A model generated the notes under the pieces. The model did not search any database, had not been told where the DNA came from, and saw only the letters and a program-made list of their open reading frames with translations. From assembly GCA_040905865.1 (NCBI GenBank), contig JBBDQU010000056.1, forward strand, positions 27,709 through 91,708: a DNA stretch of 64,000 nucleotides. Reading direction: 5' to 3'. Each line of letters opens with the position of its first letter. Within the stretch, counting starts at the first letter, position 1. Positions 1 to 9,072 of this stretch are shown piece by piece. The translations under genes were made by a program, and so were the position numbers. The DNA comes from Alphaproteobacteria bacterium. Lineage in GTDB: Bacteria > Pseudomonadota > Alphaproteobacteria > UBA8366 > GCA-2717185.

Positions 1-636
1 CAGGACGAACAGCGCCTGTTCGGCGAAAAGGCCGGCAAGGCGCCCGGTGGCGGAAAACTTCAGCGGAATACCCTGACCGTTCAGCGGAACGGCTTTCTCG
101 ATCACGATATCCGCGTCCCGGCAGGTCGCGATAAAGTCCTTGATCGTGCAATGGTGAATATTCGGCGTATCGTACCAGTGGAACGGCAGCGTTCCGGTGA
201 CGGGCATCCGGCCCGCAATGGCAAGCTGGAGCCGGACCCGCCAATGCGCGAAGTTCGGAAAGGATACCACCGCCCGGCGGCTGATGCGGACGAGTTCTTC
301 CAGCACCGCGCGCGGACGCCGCGTCGCCTGCAGGGTCTGACTGAGGACAACGCAGTCGAAGGCGCCAGTCGGATAATCCTTGAGATCCGTATCCGCATCG
401 CCCTGGATAACGGCAAGACCATTGCGCACACAGGTGTTCACGCCGGCCATGGACAGTTCAATGCCGCGGCCATCGACATTTTTGTGCCGCTCCAGATAGG
501 CGAGTAGCGCCCCTTCGCTGCAGCCGATGTCGAGCACCCGGCTGCCCGGATCGACCATATCGGCAATCAGCCGCAGGTCGACGCGGATCGTATCCGGCCG
601 CTGCTCCGCCTGGACGGTGCCGTTTGGCGCGTTCAT
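1..636 (-). CDS. metW: Methionine biosynthesis protein MetW (3' end cut by the window edge)
   Basis: MetW is a class I SAM-dependent methyltransferase-fold protein that accompanies MetX in methionine synthesis in many proteobacteria; its biochemical role is less well defined than MetX's. The reading frame is open from an ATG at 636 down to base 1 (212 codons, no stop), so nearly the whole family length of about 200-215 residues is present. The N-terminal third has the glycine-rich SAM-binding motif (VLDIGCSEG), followed by the acidic segment typical of the fold. The start overlaps the metX stop in an ATGA junction, which suggests translational coupling in a metX-metW operon. The C-terminus lies outside the window. 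Confidence 0.93.
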   Translation of the reverse strand, partial: MNAPNGTVQAEQRPDTIRVDLRLIADMVDPGSRVLDIGCSEGALLAYLERHKNVDGRGIELSMAGVNTCVRNGLAVIQGDADTDLKDYPTGAFDCVVLSQTLQATRRPRAVLEELVRISRRAVVSFPNFAHWRVRLQLAIAGRMPVTGTLPFHWYDTPNIHHCTIKDFIATCRDADIVIEKAVPLNGQGIPLKFSATGRLAGLFAEQALFVL

Positions 637-1793
637 GCGAGGCCCCGATGCTTGGCGCAGCCATTGATGAACCCCGCCAGCACCTCGAAGAATCCCGGCT
701 CATCGAGCAGAAAGGCGTCATGGCCCTTGTCGGAATCCACCTCGACAAAACTGACACTCGCCGCAACCGCGTTCAGCGCATGGACAATGTCGCGGTTTTC
801 CGAGGTCGGAAACAACCAGTCGCTGGAAAAAGACACGATACAGAACCGTGTTTTCGTGCCCGCAAACGCGGCGGCCAGGTTGCCGTCATGCTCCGCCGCC
901 AGGTCGAAGTAATCCATCGCCCGGGTGATATAGAGATAGGAATTGGCGTCGAAGCGGTCGACAAAGGTGCTGCCCTGGTGGCGCAGGTAGCTTTCCACCT
1001 GGAAATCCGCGTCGAAGCCATAGGTCAGCGAATCGCGGTTCTGCAGCCGGCGGCCGAATTTCCGGTGCAGCGCCGCTTCCGACAGGTAGGTGATATGGGC
1101 CGCCATCCGCGCGACCGACAGACCGCGGCTGGGAACGACATTGTGGCTGAAATAATCGCCGCCATGCCAGTTCGGGTCGGCCATGATCGCCTGACGACCG
1201 ACTTCGTGAAAGGCGATGTTCTGCGCGGAATGCCGCGCCGCGCCGGCGATCGGCGCCGCGGCGAAAACCGCATCGGGGTAGCGCGCCGCCCATTCCAGCG
1301 CCTGCATCGCCCCCATCGACCCGCCGGTGACGAGGAACAATTGCTCGATCCCGAGATGATCGATCAGCATCTTCTGCGCCCGCACCATGTCTCCGATGGT
1401 GATGATCGGGAAAGACAGCCCGTAGGGCTTGCCGGTCTTCGGGTCAATCTCCTTTGGCCCCGTGGTGCCGAGGCATCCGCCCAGCACATTGGCGCAGATC
1501 ACGAAGAACCGGTCGGTATCGATCGGCAGGCCGGGACCGACGAGCATGCGCCACCAGCCGGGACGGCCCGATACGGGATGCGCTTCATCGGCGACATACT
1601 GGTCGCCCGTCAGCGCATGGGCGACCAGTATGGCATTCGAGCGGTCTGCATTGAGCGAACCGTAAGTCTGATAGGCAACGGTGAACGGCCCGATCGCGAC
1701 GCCGCAATCCAGCGGCATCGGGGTATCCGCGCCCAGCGTCACGCGCCTGCAGGGCCAATCCTGGGTAACTGTATCCGTAGCGCCGGAATTCAT
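633..1793 (-). CDS. metX: Homoserine O-acyltransferase MetX
   Basis: This alpha/beta-hydrolase-fold enzyme acylates the hydroxyl of L-homoserine in the first committed step of methionine synthesis in the cytoplasm. The 386-residue length fits the family. The nucleophile elbow GGSMGA places the catalytic serine at about residue 159. The remaining triad members are visible as Asp about 325 ([10 protein letters not shown]) and His about 358 (DKGHDAF). The protein is annotated by family as an acetyltransferase, but some MetX-family enzymes use succinyl-CoA, and the acyl donor cannot be read with certainty here. It is the first gene of a metX-metW operon and is divergent from the chorismate mutase-like gene; a sigma70-like promoter lies upstream. 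Confidence 0.95.
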   Translation of the reverse strand: MNSGATDTVTQDWPCRRVTLGADTPMPLDCGVAIGPFTVAYQTYGSLNADRSNAILVAHALTGDQYVADEAHPVSGRPGWWRMLVGPGLPIDTDRFFVICANVLGGCLGTTGPKEIDPKTGKPYGLSFPIITIGDMVRAQKMLIDHLGIEQLFLVTGGSMGAMQALEWAARYPDAVFAAAPIAGAARHSAQNIAFHEVGRQAIMADPNWHGGDYFSHNVVPSRGLSVARMAAHITYLSEAALHRKFGRRLQNRDSLTYGFDADFQVESYLRHQGSTFVDRFDANSYLYITRAMDYFDLAAEHDGNLAAAFAGTKTRFCIVSFSSDWLFPTSENRDIVHALNAVAASVSFVEVDSDKGHDAFLLDEPGFFEVLAGFINGCAKHRGLA

Positions 1794-1831
1794 TGCTTTC
1801 AGCCTGTTCGACTGCTGCCGAGGGGAGGGAA

Positions 1832-1861
1832 TAAGTAGGTTTTGTGAATCGTTAGTGTCAA
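1832..1861 (-). promoter_or_regulatory. Putative sigma70-type promoter of metX-metW
   Basis: On the minus strand TTGACA (1856-1861) is followed 18 bp later by TACTTA (1832-1837). The -35 match is perfect and the -10 is moderate. It lies about 40 bp upstream of the metX ATG inside the 142-bp metX/chorismate mutase intergenic region. This is a sequence match only, with no conservation or expression support. Confidence 0.45.
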
Positions 1862-1935
1862 TGTTTTCTTTGCTTTCTCGGGCCCGTCACGCTACGAGTA
1901 TCGGCCGCATTTTCAGACCAGCAACGAACCCCATC

Positions 1936-2787
1936 ATGACTGAACGGAACATAGCGCTGGAACGCGCACGACAGGAAATCGACGAAATCGACACCAAAAT
2001 CCACGATCTCATCCTGCGGCGCACCGAAGTGGTCGCCGATGTCGGCCGGGCAAAGGGCGGCACCAGCACGGCAAATTTTGCGCCGGGCCGCGAGGCGCGC
2101 GTCATCCGCCGCCGGATGGAGTATCACAAAGGCGCGTTTCCCCGCATCGCCATTTCCAGGATCTGGCGCGAACTGATTTCGGTTTATGCCGCGCTCCAGG
2201 GGCCCTATGCGGTCGTTGCCTATACGGATAGCGACGACCAGTCATGTTGGGACCTGGCGCGCGACCAGTATGGCAGTCATGACAGGATGACGACCCTGCC
2301 GAGCATCCGCGCCGTCGTCGCGCAGGTATCCAGCCGCGAGGCGGTCATCGGCGTGGTGCCCGTTCCGGACAATGCCGGTGAAGGAGACTGCTGGTGGCGC
2401 AGCCTCTGCGTAGCAGGCGCTCCACAGGTTGTGCAGCGGCTTCCCTTTGTAGATGGCAGCAACGCCCGCAACGGCAAGACCGGCGCCTTTGCCATTTCGC
2501 GTGTCCTTTTGGACGAATCCGGCGATGACCGGTCGCTGATCGTTGTCGAGACCGGCGAAAACATGGGCCAGGACTCGCTTCGCGGCATAATGTCAGAAGC
2601 CGGGTTGGCAGCGGGCAGCATCGTCACCCGCAAGGAGGATGTGTGGGTACATCTTGTCGACGTCGCCGGATTCGTGACCGTGGACAGCCCGGAACTCGGG
2701 CGTATCGAAGCGAATGGCGCCATCATGCGCGCCTGCAGCATCGGCGGATACGCGGTGCCGGTTGACGCCAAGGCCCGACCCTCATGA
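1936..2787 (+). CDS. Chorismate mutase with degenerate prephenate dehydratase/ACT-like C-terminal region
   Basis: The N-terminal 90 residues are an AroQ-class chorismate mutase domain (all-helical; conserved features ARQEIDEIDTKIHDLILRR and the GRxARVIRRR helix), which converts chorismate to prephenate. Residues of about 95-283 are not explained by a mutase alone. They resemble a shortened prephenate dehydratase subdomain (a VIGVVPVPDN segment in place of the usual GVVPIENS) followed by an ACT-like stretch (SLIVVETGENMGQDSLRGIM). The dehydratase TRF signature is replaced by TGAF, so dehydratase activity is unlikely. The ATG at 1936 was chosen because the mutase domain begins there; longer in-frame extensions would run into the metX promoter. 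The stop overlaps hisC by ATGA, in an operon with hisC and tyrA. Confidence 0.85.
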   Translation: MTERNIALERARQEIDEIDTKIHDLILRRTEVVADVGRAKGGTSTANFAPGREARVIRRRMEYHKGAFPRIAISRIWRELISVYAALQGPYAVVAYTDSDDQSCWDLARDQYGSHDRMTTLPSIRAVVAQVSSREAVIGVVPVPDNAGEGDCWWRSLCVAGAPQVVQRLPFVDGSNARNGKTGAFAISRVLLDESGDDRSLIVVETGENMGQDSLRGIMSEAGLAAGSIVTRKEDVWVHLVDVAGFVTVDSPELGRIEANGAIMRACSIGGYAVPVDAKARPS

Positions 2788-3875
2788 GCGGCCCGAAGCC
2801 ACTCGCGGGGATCATGGGCGTAAGCCCTTATGTCGGCGGCGTTCACAGCCTGCCGGGCATCGAGAAGCCGGTCGTCCTGTCCGCCAATGAATCGCCGCTC
2901 GGTCCCAGCGAACACGCGGTCCGGGCCTATGTTGAAGCCGCCGGCGAACTGCACCGGTATCCGGAAGGCGGCTCGATCGAACTGCGACGCGCGATTGCGG
3001 ACCGCTACGGCTGCGATGTGGACCGGATTGTCTGCGGCGCCGGATCCGATGAATTGCTGGGGCTGCTGATCAGGTCCTATGCGGGGCCCGGCTGCGAGGT
3101 GGTGCACAGCCGGCACGGCTTCCTGATGTATTCCATCGCCGCGCGCGTCGTCGGCGCAACGCCGGTTTCCGTCCCCGAAGCCAACTACACCTTCGATGTG
3201 GATGCGATTCTGGCGGCGGTGACCGACCGGACGACGATGGTTTTCATCGCCAATCCGAACAATCCGACCGGCAGCTATATTTCCGCCGATGAGCTGCGCC
3301 GTCTTCAGGCCGGTTTGCCGGGCCGCGTCCTGCTGGTGATCGATGCCGCCTACGCGGAATATGTGTCGCGCAATGACTACACGGCCGGCGCGGATCTGGT
3401 CGACAAAGTCGACAATGTCGTGATGACCCGCACCTTCTCGAAAATCTTCGGGCTGGCGGCGGTGCGGCTCGGCTGGGCCTATTGCCCGGCGGAGATCGCC
3501 GATGTGCTGAACCGGACCCGCAATCCCTTCAATGTCACGGTCGCGGCGCAGGCGGCAGGCATTGCCGCGCTGGCCGATGTCGCCCATATCGACAGGAGTC
3601 GCGAACACAATGACACATGGCTGCCCTGGCTGACCCGGGAAATGAACCGCCTTGGCCTGACCGTGCATCCCTCCGTCGGCAACTTCATCATGGTCCGGTT
3701 CCGAAACGCGGCTGCGGCGACGGCGGCCTATAACGCCCTGCTGGCGGGCGGCTTCATCACCCGGCTCATCGGCGGCTACGGCCTGCCCGAATGCATCCGG
3801 ATTACGGTCGGCCTGGAAGAAGAGATCCGTCCCCTTGTCGCCTGTCTGGAACGGCATTTGGCGGCCACGTCATGA
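2784..3875 (+). CDS. hisC: Histidinol-phosphate aminotransferase family protein (likely aromatic aminotransferase)
   Basis: This is a class I/II PLP-dependent aminotransferase of 363 residues. The Schiff-base lysine is Lys220 in TRTFSKIFGLAAVRLGW, and ANPNNPTG at about 156-163 is the conserved PLP/substrate segment. HisC enzymes convert imidazole acetol phosphate to histidinol phosphate with glutamate. In alphaproteobacteria a hisC copy placed between chorismate mutase and tyrA is often inferred to transaminate prephenate or phenylpyruvates. The gene overlaps both neighbours by 4 bp (ATGA at 2784 and at 3872), a tightly coupled three-gene operon. Whether it serves histidine, tyrosine/phenylalanine or both cannot be decided from sequence. 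Confidence 0.93.
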   Translation: MSGPKPLAGIMGVSPYVGGVHSLPGIEKPVVLSANESPLGPSEHAVRAYVEAAGELHRYPEGGSIELRRAIADRYGCDVDRIVCGAGSDELLGLLIRSYAGPGCEVVHSRHGFLMYSIAARVVGATPVSVPEANYTFDVDAILAAVTDRTTMVFIANPNNPTGSYISADELRRLQAGLPGRVLLVIDAAYAEYVSRNDYTAGADLVDKVDNVVMTRTFSKIFGLAAVRLGWAYCPAEIADVLNRTRNPFNVTVAAQAAGIAALADVAHIDRSREHNDTWLPWLTREMNRLGLTVHPSVGNFIMVRFRNAAAATAAYNALLAGGFITRLIGGYGLPECIRITVGLEEEIRPLVACLERHLAATS

Positions 3876-4849
3876 ATACGGCCCCCCTGTTCAACCGCGT
3901 TTCCCTGATCGGCCTGGGACTGCTTGGCTCCTCGCTTGCGCATGCGCTGAAACGCCAGGGACTGGTCAACCATATCGCCGGCAGCGCGCGCAGCCGGGCC
4001 ACCCGTGACAAGGCGATGGAAATCGGCTTTGTCGATTCAGTACACGAAGCCCCGGCCGAGGCGGTTGCCGATGCCGATGTCGTCGTGCTGTGTTCGCCGG
4101 TCGGCACCTATGGCGATATCGCACGCGCCATGCGGCCCGGCCTGAAGAAAGGCGTCATTGTCACCGATGTCGGATCGGTCAAGGCGGCCGTGATCCGCGA
4201 TGTCCTGCCGGAACTGCCGGGCCATGCCCACCTGGTGCCTGGTCATCCGGTAGCGGGGACGGAAAATTCTGGCCCGGAATCGGGCTTTGCCGAACTGTTC
4301 GACGGTCGATACTGCATCCTTACCCCGACCCCCGGTACGAACGAAAAGGCGATCCGGACCGTCACCGACATGTGGGCAAGGGTCGGCAGCATTGTCGAAC
4401 TGATGGATGCAAAGCATCACGACCGGGTGCTCGCCATCACGTCGCACCTGCCGCATCTGATCGCTTACACGATCGTCGGCACGGCCAGCGATCTTGAAGA
4501 ACACCTGATGAAGGAATCGGCGCAGAACGGCGACATGGTCCGGACCAGCGAAGTGATCAAGTTTTCCGCCGGCGGTTTCCGGGACTTCACCCGCATCGCG
4601 GCGTCAGATCCGATCATGTGGCGCGATATCTTCCTGAACAACCGCGAAGCGGTGCTGGAGCTTCTGGGGAGGTTTACCGAGGATCTGACGGCCCTGCAGC
4701 GCGCCATCCGCTGGGGCGAAGGCGATATTCTGGAAGACTGGTTCACCCGGACACGGGCGATCCGCCGCGGCGTCGTCGAAATGGGCCAGGCCGGCAGCTT
4801 CAGTGCCGTGGAACCGAAATCCGGATCCGGGGAAGATCGGCAATCCTGA
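3872..4849 (+). CDS. tyrA: Prephenate/arogenate dehydrogenase
   Basis: This NAD(P)-dependent enzyme oxidatively decarboxylates prephenate (or arogenate) in tyrosine synthesis. The 325-residue protein opens with a Rossmann dinucleotide-binding motif (LIGLGLLGSS) and contains the family's VTDVGSVK, GHPVAGTENSG and ITSHLPHLIAY segments. There is no C-terminal ACT domain and no fused mutase. The ATG at 3872 was chosen because it overlaps the hisC stop (ATGA) and sits just before the Rossmann strand. Its last 50 bp overlap the 3' end of the convergent DUF2125 gene. The NAD versus NADP and prephenate versus arogenate preference is not assignable by eye. Confidence 0.94.
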   Translation: MNTAPLFNRVSLIGLGLLGSSLAHALKRQGLVNHIAGSARSRATRDKAMEIGFVDSVHEAPAEAVADADVVVLCSPVGTYGDIARAMRPGLKKGVIVTDVGSVKAAVIRDVLPELPGHAHLVPGHPVAGTENSGPESGFAELFDGRYCILTPTPGTNEKAIRTVTDMWARVGSIVELMDAKHHDRVLAITSHLPHLIAYTIVGTASDLEEHLMKESAQNGDMVRTSEVIKFSAGGFRDFTRIAASDPIMWRDIFLNNREAVLELLGRFTEDLTALQRAIRWGEGDILEDWFTRTRAIRRGVVEMGQAGSFSAVEPKSGSGEDRQS

Positions 4850-5852
4850 CCGGCCCCGCGTAAAGCTGCCCGGACTGTGCGGTTACCGGCACCGTCAGAA
4901 CCGGCTCGCCGCCTTCCGGCGGCCTTTTGGCTAGAAGGGCAAGGCCGATTTTCGCCATTGCCGCCGTCTTCGGCTCGATAACCGCCGTATCGGCCAGCGC
5001 GTCCATGCCCGCCGCATAACCCCTGATATTTGCTGAAAACGCGCCCATCGGCCGCCAGTCCTCATCCAGCGCCATACCGCCCTGTGCGCGCAGATCGACC
5101 CGGCCCCATATCGCACGCAGCCAGGGAACCTCTATCGTGCCGCCGTCGCGCCGCCAGCCTTCCACCGCCTGCTCGACGGGGCCGTTCCGGATTACCCCCA
5201 GCAATCTGAAATCTCCGCGCAACATTTCGATCATACGGCCAAGCGGCGCATTAAAATCCGCCGGCATTTCAATGCCGCTCCCGTTAACCGAAAGAGTCAG
5301 GGCCGTTTCAGTATGGGTTGCCGGCGGGAATTCGGGCCGTGTCGCCTCCATCCAGACTTCCTCTGCCCGCCAGTCACCGGGACCGCCAGACACCCGCACC
5401 TCCCGCAGAAGGACGGACGCCGCTTTCGGTTGACCATCGCGCCAGAAACCGGCGATTGCCGTTGCTTCCCTTGATTCGAGCGTAATGCTGTAAGGCGCGC
5501 CATCGCGCTCCAGCATGATTTCCTGGGCGCCATGAAACTCCAGCCGGTAACGATACAGATTCCAGGGCTGCGCTTCGAGCGTCAGGCGCTCCCCCCGCCA
5601 GCGCCAGATCTCATCTGGCGCCGCGACCGAAGGCTCCTTCAGCAGCACCCGGATTACGAAGGGGAAGCCTTCGGTCCGAATCGGGTCATGCAAAACCCGG
5701 TAACCTTCCTCCCGGCGCAAGTCCAGCCAGTCCGCAACCGCTTCAAGAGCCAGTCCACGCGCATAATACCAGTAACCCGAATACGCGGCGGCTACGGAGA
5801 GACTTGCCAATACAGCTATTAACACGGATTTTCCAAAACGCATGATACGCAT
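4800..5852 (-). CDS. DUF2125 domain protein, membrane-anchored
   Basis: This 350-residue protein belongs to DUF2125, a family of unknown function common in Alphaproteobacteria. It has one N-terminal membrane segment (about residues 8-30, SVLIAVLASLSVAAAYSGYW) with a basic N-terminus, so the long C-terminal domain is probably periplasmic. That domain is beta-rich, with the EGFPF motif near residue 60 that typifies the family. Two ATG starts (5852 and 5843) are possible. The 3' end overlaps tyrA by 50 bp tail to tail, so antisense transcripts are possible there. No function is assigned. Confidence 0.85.
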   Translation of the reverse strand: MRIMRFGKSVLIAVLASLSVAAAYSGYWYYARGLALEAVADWLDLRREEGYRVLHDPIRTEGFPFVIRVLLKEPSVAAPDEIWRWRGERLTLEAQPWNLYRYRLEFHGAQEIMLERDGAPYSITLESREATAIAGFWRDGQPKAASVLLREVRVSGGPGDWRAEEVWMEATRPEFPPATHTETALTLSVNGSGIEMPADFNAPLGRMIEMLRGDFRLLGVIRNGPVEQAVEGWRRDGGTIEVPWLRAIWGRVDLRAQGGMALDEDWRPMGAFSANIRGYAAGMDALADTAVIEPKTAAMAKIGLALLAKRPPEGGEPVLTVPVTAQSGQLYAGPVRIADLPRIRISVPRH

Positions 5853-5974
5853 CCAAACTTGTTCAATAGCGGGGAGACAGGCTGTTTTTGCTATCCCAAC
5901 AGCGTGGATTTCTGTTAGGTCAGCCCCCTTGCCTTTATACGCCGCGCAACGGATTCAGGGAATTTTCTCGAGCG

Positions 5975-6592
5975 ATGGATGACGGCCTTGCGGAAAAAGA
6001 ACCGCCGAATCCCCATGAGGCGGAACAGCGCGCCCTGCTGCATGCGATAGATGGCGACCCGGAAATCTGGGTCTTCGGCTACGGATCGCTGATGTGGAAA
6101 CCGGGTTTCGACTATCTGGAACGGCGGCAGGCCCGGCTTTATGGCTGGCATCGATCCTTCTGCGTCTATTCGGAATACTACCGGGGCACGCGGGAACAGC
6201 GTGGCCTCGTCCTTGGACTGGACCGGGGTGGCTGCTGCCAGGGCATCGCCTTCCGCCTGCCGCCATCCGAAGCCCATGACATCCTCGATTACCTGTGGAA
6301 CCGGGAAATGGTGACCTGGGTATACGAGCCGCGCGTCATCGATATCCGGCTGGACGACCGGCGGGTGCGCAGCCGCACCTTCGTCGCCAATCGCAGCCAC
6401 TATCAATATGCCGGCCGCCTGCCGGATGACGAGGTCGTGTCGATGATCCGTCGCGGCGTCGGCATCACGGGATCGAACCTCGAATATCTGCGCAATACCG
6501 TCACGCATCTCGATTCGCTGGGTATCGGTGACGGACCGCTGCACAAGCTGTTGAAGGTCGTGGAAGGACCCGGTCAGCCGCAACGCGAATAG
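5975..6592 (+). CDS. chaC: ChaC-like gamma-glutamylcyclotransferase
   Basis: ChaC-family enzymes cleave the gamma-glutamyl bond of glutathione, giving 5-oxoproline and Cys-Gly. The 205-residue protein has the substrate-loop motif VFGYGSLMWKPGF near residues 34-46 and the catalytic glutamate in a YLWNREM segment, which corresponds to LNxRE in characterised members. The ATG at 5975 was preferred over upstream in-frame codons because homology begins about 30 residues later and the upstream extension is not protein-like. The 3' end overlaps the convergent nrdJ gene by 19 bp. In vivo substrate preference for glutathione over other gamma-glutamyl peptides is inferred from the family. Confidence 0.88.
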   Translation: MDDGLAEKEPPNPHEAEQRALLHAIDGDPEIWVFGYGSLMWKPGFDYLERRQARLYGWHRSFCVYSEYYRGTREQRGLVLGLDRGGCCQGIAFRLPPSEAHDILDYLWNREMVTWVYEPRVIDIRLDDRRVRSRTFVANRSHYQYAGRLPDDEVVSMIRRGVGITGSNLEYLRNTVTHLDSLGIGDGPLHKLLKVVEGPGQPQRE

Positions 6593-8853
6593 GTGCAGGC
6601 GGTGCAGCTGTCGCAGCCTTCCTGATGGGTCAGCGTCAGCCCGCCACATTTGGGGCATTGCCTCAGGTTGCCGGCGCCCTGAATGCCGGGATCCGGTCGC
6701 GCCTCGGGCGCCAGAAACCCGATATCGATCATGTGCCGTTCGATAACGCCGCCAATCGCGGCCAGCAGCGACGGCACGTATTTCCCGTCCACCCACTGCC
6801 CGCCGCGCGGGTCGAACACGGCCTTCAGCTCCTCCACCACGAAGGACACGTCGCCGCCGCGCCGGAATACCGCGCTTATCATCCGGGTCAGCGCCACCGT
6901 CCAGGCATAATGTTCCATGTTCTTCGAGTTGATGAACACCTCGAAAGGCAGGCGGCGACCGTCCCGTTCGATATCGTTGAGCGTGATATAGATGGCGTGG
7001 TCGCTTTCGGGCCAGCGCAGCTTGTAGGTCCTGCCGACCAGCGATTCGGGCCGGTCAAGCGGCCGGGTCATGTAGACGACGCCTGAATCCTCGGCCATGG
7101 AAGGCGCCACGGCGGTCGCCGGCGCGGCCTCGTCCGACAGGCGCAGTACCGAACCGGTCACCGCATTCGGCCGGTAGGTCGTGCATCCCTTGCAGCCCAT
7201 CTCATAGGCCTGCAGGTACAGCGCCGCGAAGCTTTCAAACGGCGTCTCGGCGGGCACGTTGATGGTCTTGGAAATCGAGCTGTCGATGTATTTCTGCACG
7301 GCCGCCTGCATGACGATATGGTCGCCCGGCTGGATACTCTGCGCGTCGACGAAATAGTCGGGCAGGGCCGCTTTATCACCGAACTGGCGGCGAAACAGGC
7401 CATAGGCGTAGTCCGTCACATTCTCGTCGCGACGCGAACCATCCGGCATCAGCACGCTTCGCGTATAACTGTGGCTATAGACCGGCTCCACGCCGGACGA
7501 CACATTGTCGGCCAACAGCGAGATCGTACCCGTCGGCGCGATGGATGTGACCAGGGCGTTGCGGATCCCGAATTCGCGGATATCGTCGCGAAGACCGGAA
7601 TCCAGCGCGCCGATCGTTTCCCCTGCCAGATAAGGTTCCGCATCGAAAAGCGGAAACGGCCCTTTTTCCTTTGCCAGTTCATTGGACGCGCGATAGGCGA
7701 GGCGCCGGATCGCCGCCATCCACTGTTCGGTGAGGCGCACGGCCTCGATACTGCCGTACCGCGCACGACACATGATCAGCGCATCGCCCAGCCCCGTCAC
7801 CCCCAGGCCGATGCGCCGTTTCGCCTGTGCTTCCTGGCGCTGTTCATCGAGCGGAAAGCCGGAAACGTCGATGACATTGTCCAGCATGCGTACCGCCAGC
7901 GGCACGATTCGTTCCAGTTCCCCTTCATCGAGCCTGGCTTCCGCCGTGAATGGCGATTCGATCAGCCGGGCAAGATTGATCGACCCCAGGTCACAGGCGC
8001 CATAGGGCGGCAGGGGCTGTTCGCCGCAGGGATTGGTCGCGGAAATCGCCTCGCAGTAATGCAGGTTGTTTCGCTCGTTGATCCGGTCGATGAAGACGAC
8101 GCCGGGCTCCGCATAAGCATAGGTCGCATGCATGATACGGTCCCATAATGCGCGGGCGCGCAGCGATTTGTACACGGCGCCGTCAAAGCGCAGGTCCCAG
8201 CCGGCATCCTCCTTGACCGCGCGGATGAAGGCGTCGGTTACCAGAACGGAAAGGTTGAACATCCGCAGCTTGCCAGGGTCGCGCTTTGCGTCGATGAAGG
8301 CTTCGATATCCGGATGGTCGCAACGCATTGTCGCCATCATGGCGCCGCGCCGCGTGCCGGCGCTGACAATCGTCCGGCACATGGAATCCCAGACATCCAT
8401 GAAACTGACCGGGCCGGACGCATCCGCGCCCACCCCGCGGACCGGCGCGCCCTTCGGCCGCAGGGTCGAGAAGTCATAGCCGATGCCGCCGCCCTGCTGC
8501 ATGGTCAGGGCAGCCTGCTTGAGATGTTCGAAGATACCGGCGATATCGTCAGGAATCGTGCCCATGACGAAACAGTTGAACAGCGTCACCTGCCGCGCCG
8601 ATCCGGCCCCCGCCAGAATCCGGCCCGCCGGGATAAAATGGAAGTCCGTCATTGCGCCATGGAAGCGCCCGGCCCATTCCTCCGGATTTTTTTCGTTTGC
8701 TGACAGCGCCTTGGCGACCCGCCACAGCGTGTCGTCAATTGTTTTGTCCACAGGGCCGCCGTCAACCGCCTTGAGCCGGTACTTCATATCCCAGATCTGC
8801 TGGGCGATGGCGCTGACAGGGGTCAAACGACGCGTTCCCATCCGGTATGACAC
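6574..8853 (-). CDS. nrdJ: Adenosylcobalamin-dependent (class II) ribonucleoside-diphosphate reductase
   Basis: NrdJ reduces ribonucleotides to deoxyribonucleotides using an adenosylcobalamin radical and works with or without oxygen. The 759-residue length matches the short class II form. The active-site region is visible (NPCGEQPLPPYGACDLGSIN), as are the ATGTISLLA-like SIAPTGTISLLADN segment and a C-terminal cysteine-rich tail (CPKCGG, CDSC, CTACTYSRCG) that would pass electrons to the active-site pair. Translation may start at GTG 8853 or at ATG 8841, which has a GGATAGGG stretch upstream at a somewhat long spacing. A PduO-type cobalamin adenosyltransferase at 22580-23143 could provide the cofactor. 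Two DnaA-box-like sites lie upstream. No B12-box element was seen in the leader. Confidence 0.96.
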   Translation of the reverse strand: MSYRMGTRRLTPVSAIAQQIWDMKYRLKAVDGGPVDKTIDDTLWRVAKALSANEKNPEEWAGRFHGAMTDFHFIPAGRILAGAGSARQVTLFNCFVMGTIPDDIAGIFEHLKQAALTMQQGGGIGYDFSTLRPKGAPVRGVGADASGPVSFMDVWDSMCRTIVSAGTRRGAMMATMRCDHPDIEAFIDAKRDPGKLRMFNLSVLVTDAFIRAVKEDAGWDLRFDGAVYKSLRARALWDRIMHATYAYAEPGVVFIDRINERNNLHYCEAISATNPCGEQPLPPYGACDLGSINLARLIESPFTAEARLDEGELERIVPLAVRMLDNVIDVSGFPLDEQRQEAQAKRRIGLGVTGLGDALIMCRARYGSIEAVRLTEQWMAAIRRLAYRASNELAKEKGPFPLFDAEPYLAGETIGALDSGLRDDIREFGIRNALVTSIAPTGTISLLADNVSSGVEPVYSHSYTRSVLMPDGSRRDENVTDYAYGLFRRQFGDKAALPDYFVDAQSIQPGDHIVMQAAVQKYIDSSISKTINVPAETPFESFAALYLQAYEMGCKGCTTYRPNAVTGSVLRLSDEAAPATAVAPSMAEDSGVVYMTRPLDRPESLVGRTYKLRWPESDHAIYITLNDIERDGRRLPFEVFINSKNMEHYAWTVALTRMISAVFRRGGDVSFVVEELKAVFDPRGGQWVDGKYVPSLLAAIGGVIERHMIDIGFLAPEARPDPGIQGAGNLRQCPKCGGLTLTHQEGCDSCTACTYSRCG

Positions 8854-9072
8854 CCTATCCGATTCGGGCGTCTATCTTGGATAATCTATTATTTCAATAA
8901 CTTAAAATGTTGGACACATCTTTCCAAAACAAATCCACGTCAACCGGGGATTAAACCTCAAGAACGGGCCATAACCTACTGCGCGCGTTTATAACAAACT
9001 GTATCCTATGTGATTTTTTCGAGCCCTGCCGCCCGAAAATTTCTCCACAACGTTATCCACAAGCCGTAAATC
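8854..9072. promoter_or_regulatory. AT-rich nrdJ upstream region with two DnaA-box-like sites
   Basis: This 219-bp gene-free stretch separates nrdJ from plsC, both on the minus strand. It contains an exact consensus DnaA box TTATCCACA (9053-9061) and a one-mismatch copy TTCTCCACA (9041-9049), in the same orientation and 12 bp apart start to start. A minus-strand TTGACG at 8938-8943 could be a -35 element, without a convincing -10. No protein-like reading frame was seen. DnaA control of ribonucleotide reductase promoters is established for class I nrdAB in E. coli; its application here is inference. Confidence 0.5.

Noticed and set aside
624..1838. 404-codon plus-strand frame antisense to metX
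   Set aside because: The metX catalytic motifs are complete on the minus strand, and this product has no recognisable domain.
1794..1935. SAM-II type riboswitch upstream of metX
   Set aside because: The characteristic conserved stretches of SAM-II were not found in the 142-bp gap; only a promoter-like pair was seen.
2277..3857. 526-codon minus-strand frame over chorismate mutase and hisC
   Set aside because: Antisense to two well-supported genes; Asp/Arg/Gln-rich product typical of a shadow frame in GC-rich DNA.
8854..9072. Cobalamin riboswitch or NrdR boxes upstream of nrdJ
   Set aside because: No B12-box sequence (GCCACTG or its complement) and no pair of NrdR-box-like palindromes was found in this gap.
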